Of a DNA stretch of 64,000 nucleotides, positions 32,401 to 41,400 are shown one piece after another. The translations under genes were made by a program, and so were the position numbers. Source of the DNA: Dendrophyllia cribrosa. Taxonomy: Eukaryota > Cnidaria > Anthozoa > Scleractinia > Dendrophylliidae. The stretch spans positions 56,764,202 to 56,828,201 of the forward strand of contig JAJLRJ010000001.1 of NCBI GenBank assembly GCA_024195265.1, written 5' to 3'. A model generated the notes under the pieces. The model saw only the letters and a list, made by a program, of their open reading frames with translations, searched no databases and was not told the DNA's origin. The first letter of the stretch is position 1. The number at the start of each line of letters is the position of its first letter.

Positions 32401-35400
32401 CCTAGCGCTAGGATGATCATAGCGCTAGGATCATCCTAGCTCCATGTCAACGGCCTCGGGAGCCCCAGGATTATCATCGCTTTCGTTATTGTCGCCTACC
32501 GTCTTGCTGCAACCGCGCCGAACTCACAGGTACTGGGGCCATCCTGCCGCATTTTTCATGTAAACCAAAAGAAAGGTTGATCCTGGAAGCAGTATTTATG
32601 CATGTAAACCAAATGAACCTTCTAGGATCATCCTAGCACTAGGATCATCCTCTTTCCATGTAAATGGGGCCTAACTTACATATTTACTTACTTTATACTC
32701 ACTTGCTTGTAGTCTTGCTTACTATAACTATAATTTACAAAAGTGTTATAATCACCGTATTCAGCATAACTATACACCATACCACATGAAATTAAAGTTA
32801 GCACACTTTACTGAAGACTTTTTTTAAGGAATTTATTCGATGTCTATTTTTCAGGGATCGCTGGAATGTGCTGGACTTCATCATTCTCATTATTTATATC
32901 CCTACCTTTATTCTGCGCATGTTCACTTGGGCCACATCCACTACAGTGTCTGACAACAGGACCTTAGCTGTGGCTGGCTACCTTCACGGCTTAATCGCCA
33001 TGATTCTTACTATGCGAGTCTTTGGTCACGTGATGGAGTGCATGAGGGGATTGGGCGCCATACAAATTGCCTTGTTCTTTATTATTTGGGATGTATTGGC
33101 AATATTTTGGCATTTCTTCGCGACGATACTGGCGTTTTCACTGGCAATTACGAAGATCTATGTGGTGGAGAAGTCTTATGCTTCAAATGACACATCTGGT
33201 GGGAGTCTGTAAGTAAAGAGATTTTTTACCTCATTTCACGCGTTTGGACATCTCAGTCTTTAAAAAAGTAAACCATGGTTAAGTCAGGTGTTAGGTACGT
33301 TCAGACGCACCGTTCCTCACATGGCCCAATCAAATTTTAGTTAGGTAGTGGTCCTGTTTAATTAATTTTTAATGTGTTCCTTTCAAGAGCTGATCACAGC
33401 TTACCCTTGAGCGTTTCAAAAAGCAATAGTCCTTCCAATGTTGAACTTGGATAGAACAAATGAGAAGCATAGCGTTTGAAGTAGGTTTAGAAGCCTCCTT
33501 ATGGGTCTCCATCTGCTTCTGTCTCTTTCTATCTTTCCTTCGGTATCCACAATTTTAGAAAAATAAATAAAACATACAATGTCTTTTACTCATTAAATTA
33601 ATCGGACTTTGTGTTTTCAGTTTCAGGGAATGTAAAGACGAGGGTATCACCTGGTGAGTTAAACAGTTTTTTAGCAAAGAAGCTAGCAGCTAATTCACTG
33701 TAAACAGTCTGAAAATTAATGATGATGACAATGCGCGCGATGCCAGAATGGCGCGAGCCGCAAGTAACGATCGAGTTCACCACAAGCTGCTCCTTGATCA
33801 CGAGAATTTAGTTTTATCGACTGAGTCGATAAGGTAAATTGACCACCGTAAAAGGATTCAAATAGCTGACGTTTCGAGCGCTAGCCCTTCGTCGGAGCGA
33901 ATCAAGGAATTGTGGGTAGTGTGTAGTTTTATATAGTAAGCGGTGGAGCTACGCTATTGGTGGAAATTTGGTGACGTGAAAAACAAATGTAGATTAGTTG
34001 AATGAAAAGCGTTCGTTGATTCCGTGGGGTTTGAGAGTGCCGATTTGAAAGATGATTTTTTGTTCTAGGTTTTTACGGCTTTCTGTGTTACCCTGGTGCA
34101 GGGAAAGGCCGCAGATTGTCATGTGTTGTTTAGAATGGTTAGTAAGATTAAAATGGCGCGCGACTGGTTTGGATGCGTCTTTGTCATTTTTTTCAACGTC
34201 TCGGAGATGTTCACGAAAACGGTCGCCCAGTCTCCTCCCTGTTTCGCCAATGTATATCTTTTTGCAAAAAGTACATGTAATGCAGTAGATAACATTTACG
34301 GAGGTGCATGTAAAACGATCAGTGATTTTAATAGATCGTTTGGGTCCTGTTATTTTGTCCGCGTTGTGAATGAAAGGACAAGTGTTACATCGTGTGCGTG
34401 TGCATTTGAAAGTTCCCGGTACATCGTCAGATTTCAGTGCGCTCGTAACTAGAAAGTTGCCTATGTTTTTGTCACGTTTGAATGAAATTAGTGGGGGTTG
34501 TGAAAAAATTCTGCCAGTTTCGGGGTCGTTTTGGAGTAATTTGAAATTTTTTAAAATGATGCTTTTGACTGTGTTGTTGTGTGGGTGGAAAGTGAGGGTG
34601 AATGGAATTCTCTCGTTCTCTTCCTTCTGTGGCGTTTGTAGTGCTGACTGTCTGTCGATCTGTTGTGCACGTTGTTGGCCCGTATTAACAACAGAGTCAG
34701 GGTACCCACGTTTCTTGAAAAACTGGCACATTTCTTCTGATTTGTTGGAAAAATCAGAGTCATCACTACATAGACGTCGAAGTCTGAGAAATTGAGAATA
34801 CGGAATGGCGTTTTTAACGTGCGATGGATGTGAGGATGAATGTAACAGATAACTGTGGGAATCTGTAGGTTTGTAGTGCACACTTGTGGATAAACTGTTA
34901 CCGTTGATTGAAATATTAATGTCAAGAAAAGCGACTGAGGTTTCGGAAATTTCCCAGGTATATTTTAGAGCTGGATGAAAAGTATTGACAGAAGTTATGA
35001 ATTGATTAAGTTCCTCTTTACTGGAAGAGGTAGCGCCAATGCAATCATCGATGTAACGGCCGTAGAGTTCGGGTTTGGTTCCGTGGTACTGATTAAAAAA
35101 TTTGTCTTCGATGTGGCCTACAAAAAGGTTAGCGTAGCTTGGTCCCATTTTGGTGCCCATGGCGACTCCATTTACTTGTTTGTAGTAGTTTTGGGAAAAT
35201 GAAAAACAGTTAAGTGTCAAAACTAATTCGGCTAAGCGGAGCAGTGTTTCTGAGCTTGGGTTTTGAATGGAGCGCTGGTCGAAAAAATATTTTAGTGCTT
35301 GAAGTCCTTCGTCATTGGGGATGACGGTATATAAAGAGGTAATGTCCATAGTGAAAATTAATTTGTTTTCGCTGGCAAAACTGAAATCCCGGAAAATTTC

Positions 35401-38400
35401 GAGTGCGTGATTGGTGTCCTTAATGTACGAGGGTAGTGATTTGACAATGGGGGCCATGATTTTGTCTAAATAGCTAGAAATTAGTTCGGTAGGACAGCTA
35501 CAAGCGGAAACAATGGGTCGGCCCGGATTGTTTGGTTTATGAATTTTAGGTTTGAAATAAACGCGTGAGGTTCTAGGAGTAGTGATGATGAGATTGTTGG
35601 CGGTAACTGGTAATTGTTGTTTAGTAATGAGGTCTTGGATAGTTTCTTTGACAATTTTTTGGTTGGTAGAAGTGAGATCTTTATCAACTTTGGCATAGAA
35701 AGCGGTGTCAGAAAGTTGCCGAAAAGCCTCTTGTCGGTAAAGGTCGGTCCGCCAAACAACTACCGCCCCGCCTTTGTCAGCCGCTTTGATAACAATGTGC
35801 TCCTTGATCAGGTTATTCAGGTTATTCAGGTTATTCTTGTATCGTATTTGGTTCAAATATAAAAGAGACTGCTCGTATTCTACAAAACAAAACATGTAAG
35901 ATGTAAATAGAGCTGAGCAGATGTATCATTATTATAGCCTAAATATTCTTGAAGTTACGAGGAGGGGGGATTTGTGCCCCCCCCCCCCCCCCCGCCTTGT
36001 GCCCCCCCCCCCCCCCCCCCCCCCGCCCAGGCTCAGGAACTCAAAAAAAGAAAGCCCAGACAAAATAGGGTCAATAAAACACAGTCGCTGTTTACTTCGT
36101 AACATGCTTTTAGATTGGTATTTTAAAATTATCCTTTCCTCTATCACATACACAATACGCAATATACTATACTGCGGAACCTCTACTTTGGGACAATCCA
36201 TTAAGGGGACACCTCCATGAAGGAGGCACTTCTTCTGGTTCCGAGGTTGTTACCTTACTGGTGGTTCCACCGCATATGAAGATTTCAATAGCAAACAGTG
36301 GATGGATCGCATGGAACGCCTCAATGCCATATTACCAAAATGTTAACAGCACAAAAGCATATGCCAAAAAGTTAAGAAATCGAATTCAGTTAAAAATTTG
36401 GATTTTAATAGCGAGTCACCACAGACCACCGGATATAAGGAAGAAGCTTTATTTGTAAATATACGATAATTGACCAAGACGTCTTTCATGACTGCGCGAG
36501 TCGAGGTTTGAGTTTTGATAGTTGTAGGATTTTTAGTTTTTTAAAAGTAGGATTCAGAGGGATTAATGTTAACTGAATCTCTAATCTTATTTTCAGCTGG
36601 TGGATTATAGCGAAGCATCTCGCTTGGTCGTTACTGGGAATAACAGGGTATGAAACACTAGAGTCAATTGACACTCCGTCCACGACTCTTACCTTCTTGC
36701 TGTACAGTCTGTTTCTCATCATGGGAGTCATTCTCCTTATTAATATGATGGTCGCACTTCTCTCCAACACCTATCAACGTGTTCAGGTATGAGATCATTA
36801 TAACTGATTTGAAAAGGCATCAGGTGCGAGTCCCTTTTTTTCTCCACCTCACATGATGTTCTAGATCATAGTCACAACTCTATTAATGTGGCTCACAACA
36901 GTTTCTAGTAATTTCCAGTACTTACACTTTGATAGATCAATAGTACTAGTCTTTATCAGTTGATGTTTCAATAATGTTATCAAACAAATGCCCAGTCATT
37001 GTTGAACAAGTCATGGTCATTGTACGTAACAGGTTATTATAGCAACAGTATAACGAGTTAAAGACACCCTTAATTTCAGCTTTTAAAGTGCTTATAACTA
37101 AAAACGAGCTCGGTGACCCCCATTTTCTTATTATGGAATTGCATGTAAAGATACGACTTTTTGCAAAGATTCTTCTTCCTCCCCTCTCGTTTTTTAGTTA
37201 TAAGCACTTAAAGCTAACATTAAGGGTGTCTTAAACATGTTATACTGCTACTATGGTAACCTGTTAACTTGTTCACCAATGACTGGGCATTTGTTTGATA
37301 CCATCATTGTAGCATTAACTGATAAAGAGTGGTAATATTGATCCATTACAGTATAACTGATGGGAAATACTGGGAACTATTGTGAGCCACCTTAATCGAA
37401 ACCAGCTTTATTTACCTTTTACGGTATGTAAACCAAATATATAAAACTCCAGTTGTAACAACGAAGTGCCATAACTTTTAAGCACTTTATTTTCGTCTTT
37501 CCTTTGTTTCAGGATAATTCCCTCAAAGAGTGGTCTTTCAAGAAAGCCATTACCATCAGGACTTACAGCTCGTACCACCCAGTACCAGTCCCTCTCAACC
37601 TTGTCTCTATTCCGATTATGGGAATATGGAGGTTGTGTCAGTGTTGTGTGTCTGAAAAAGACCGGCTGGATGAAAGCGGAAGGGTAAGCTGTATAACGTT
37701 ATTTGAGTTAGTTATTTTATCTCTGCTAGTTACGACTTCTCAGGGATTTACAAAAGTTTTTATGGAAAGTCAGTCACAAGGTCAAATGCAACCTTTTCTT
37801 AAACTGATGACTGTGCTCCCGCACAGTCTGCTATTTTTTGTTTAATGCTGAATTTGTCAAAAAGTGAGCATAAAAATTTGTTATTAACAACGGAGTTCAA
37901 AGTAAATTAGCCGCTGTAAAGATTTAAAAGATCACCGGCTTCGACGTACCATTTTATGTCACTTTGTTTTCTCTATAGCGCATACAGCGCATGTAAATGA
38001 TTTATAAATCAAGACTTTTGTAACTTTAACAGAAAAACGCGCTGGACAATTTGACGAAAAAGTTAGAAAGGACTTACTTTGCAACATATGGATACTCTTT
38101 TCCGCTTACAGGTGGGAAAACTTTCTTACAATAGGTAGTTACTTATAACTTAACATTTCACCTCGTTCCTGCTAACACCAAACGCAAGAAGCTCAGCCCA
38201 GAATTTTTCAATAAGAGTCCTCTTTTTAGAAACCGTTCTTTTATTGTTTTAAATCTTTATTAATGAAAAGGCTTAAATATGAAGTAAAGGACAATTATTA
38301 CATAAACTCTTCAGTGAAATACCAAGATTTCTCTCACCGCGAAAAAAACATATCATGTGAAGATATCAATTTTACCTTCACTGTGAAGAGTGCAGATATC

Positions 38401-41400
38401 GATATTATATATTAGTAAATTTTTTCCTCTCGATAATGATTTTCTAGAGTTCTGATTGGTCCCACCACTACTGATCTGAGTCGTTATTGGTTAATTTGCC
38501 CAAATATGGAAAAATGATGACGAATTAGGGCCAGGTCGCACTACAGTCAAAAACAAAAATTAGCCCGTGCAAAATGACATAAAAACAAAGACATTTCACA
38601 AAAGCGTGTCCAACCGGAGCGGTTTCTTTTGTTTTCCTCGATTTTTGCACGGGCTAATTTTTGTTTTTGACTGTAGTGCGACCAGGCCCTTACGCGAAAA
38701 AAAATTGTTTTCCTCGTCGCGGGAAAAAAATAGCACGGGCAAATCTTTCCTCGTCTGCAGTATAATTTCCACAATTGTTATGTTCAAATCCATAACCATT
38801 TCTGCCAGTCCGATTAAGACTTATTTTTGAAGGAATCTTTGACATTCTTCTCGATCTTATTTTGAAGGAAACTACTTTTGAAAGAAACATTCTTCTCGAT
38901 CTCGCCGCTTGTTAGCATTTACTCGCTTTCGATTTGCGAAGCGGTCATGTGACACTTGTTAACTGACGTGACAGTCATGTATTTATTTGGAGCGAAAATA
39001 ATTTTTTTTCCAATTTCCGGTTATTTGAGTGTTTAAAAATTTACTAAAACAGTTATTCATCTCGGCCTCGCCGAATATGAGCTGATATATAACCAACTCG
39101 GCGTAGCGCCTCGTTGGTTATATATATCAGCTCATATTCGGCTCGTCCTCGATGAATAACTGTTAAATATTAGCTACCATGTTTACCCTTATTAAATGTC
39201 AAACAGGCTAAAAGGTGTTGGTCTACAATGGAAAAATTTTCGGATCTTCCTCGCAAATCTTCGTAATCTTCGGAAAACTTCGGGAAATGATCGGAAAGGT
39301 TCGTACAACCTTCGGACAGTATTCAGAGAATTTTCGAAAACCTTCGGAACATTGTTAAACTTTTGTAATTAGAAATAAACAAAATAATACTTGATATGAC
39401 ATTTGTTCGACTTTGAGTTGTAAACAATTCAACAGGTGAAAAGGCACAAGAAAGGCATAAACTAGGATTTTATCAGTGATGACCTGGCGATGTTTAAATT
39501 TTATAAGAGTTAGGTGCGTGAAATAGCTGAAAATGAAATTGATCTTGTGTTGTTTTGCCTTTCTTAGATGAGAGGAAGATGGATCAACTGCTCCGTGAAA
39601 CTAAAGGCAGTCGACGAATGGCCAATCAGATCGTTCAACGAGTGTTTAGACAGCAGGGCTGGAAGCAGGACAAATGCATTACAGGAGCAAACGTAAGTTT
39701 ATTTCTGCTAATACAAGATATCTTGTTGTTGATTAATCCTTGATTCGATTTCTGGCCATTTAACCGAAACATGACTTTCAGATAGAGTTATGTATCGATT
39801 CCTGCATCTTGATAACAAAGGTAAGTTATTTTTATCTTTTTGCTTTAGGCATGGGAATCCCTTGGTATTGGAATCAAAGGCTGTCTGTTGACATATGAGG
39901 GTCCTGATTTCTGCGATGTCTGCAAAGAAAAGGAAAAAGAACCTCAACCTCAACCGCCTCATGGTGCGAGGTATTTGATGCCGTTCACACCAGAAACACC
40001 ACGGATTGAGGTGAGATAGTGATTGTTTACAATGTACTCTCAGGCATATACTCAAAAGAATTTCTGTCATTTCAGTTGGAGTGTAAATGATAAGGACAAA
40101 TTTGGTTTGCCCAAACTTCCTAAACGGAACTTCCAAATTAAAATGTTTTCACCATTTTACCGACCAGTTCCTGGCCGTACGTCGATTTTGATCCTGTTCC
40201 AGTTATTCAGAGTAAATTCCATTAAATGGAACTCGATAAACTCTACATCTACTTCCGGTACAAATGCGTTGTTCTTCATCAAGACGATGATATCCAGTGA
40301 ATTCTCAAAGGGAGAGAAAATATAAAGTATATATGTAAAAGCACAACTGGTTAAAAAAAAAAGACGTTTTCTGGCTTAAATTATGTGGACATGCTTGGTC
40401 TAACAATCATTCAATCTTTAGGAGGGCATTAACTAAATTACGTATAAGTAATCATAAACTTATGATCGAACTGGGCAGATACAACAAAATTCCAAGAGAC
40501 AAAAAGCTTTGCCCAGTTTGTGGTTCAAATGAAATCGAAGACGAAATCCATTTTCTTTTCTATTGTTCAAAATACGCAACAATAAGAGATAATTTTTACA
40601 ATAAAATACAAACTTTTATACCAAATATTAGCCATTTACCTGTAACTGAATTGATCATAGAATTAATGAATTCTTCCATTTACTTTCTAAACATGCAATT
40701 AATTAAATTTATTTCATCTTGTTTTGATTCTCGAGATAAAATTGTCACCAATGTAATTTAATTATTCACTTTTGTTTTCTTTCCTTTTGTTAGTTAGTTG
40801 TAAGCTTTTGCAATATTGTAAAATCTACAGTCATGCAAATAAAGCTAAATGTTGTTTGTTTGTTTGTTTCAATTGACTTTAGAGTAAAAAAGCTTTAGAG
40901 TTATGGCATAATAATAATAATAATAATTAATAACTCAAAGCCGCTACCTAGACAATACTCTAATTTTAGTTGTTTTTATCTTGCATTCCGTTTTTCAATT
41001 GTTTTTCTTTCACACTTTTTACGGTCGCAAATTTCACTCATATATATTCACTATCATCGGGTATATTACGAACTCACAATTGATGATCATCTATCCATGT
41101 GGCTTGGTAGCTCAATGGATAGAGCGTCGCACCGGTATCGCAAGGTTATGGGTTCGAATCCCGTTCGCGGAATTCAAGCCTGAATTATTTCAGGTTGCTT
41201 TTTCAACTGCTTAAGTTGATAGCACACTGCGAGGATTACAAACTTCACTCAGATAACCAAAGTATTTCTCTTCCATCGAAATATACCTACAGCACCACCA
41301 TAAGACTACAAAAGAGCCATTCCTTGTGTCACAAAATTGATCTTACATGCTTAAGAAATCAGCAAAAAGCCTACCAAGAAACATACTAACGTCGGATAAA

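Noticed and set aside
33598..33801. Minus-strand 67-codon gene next to Penelope copy C
   Set aside because: No domain, no splice sites; interesting only because it shares the 13-bp target site and would join the host codons at the other side of the insertion.
35921..36220. Proline-rich protein encoded through the C tracts
   Set aside because: The frame exists only because of homopolymer runs whose lengths are unreliable.
39708..40136. 142-codon minus-strand protein
   Set aside because: It is antisense to two well-supported exons of gene A and crosses their introns.
41098..41170. Free tRNA gene on the plus strand
   Set aside because: B box is good but the anticodon arm does not fold well and a SINE body follows.
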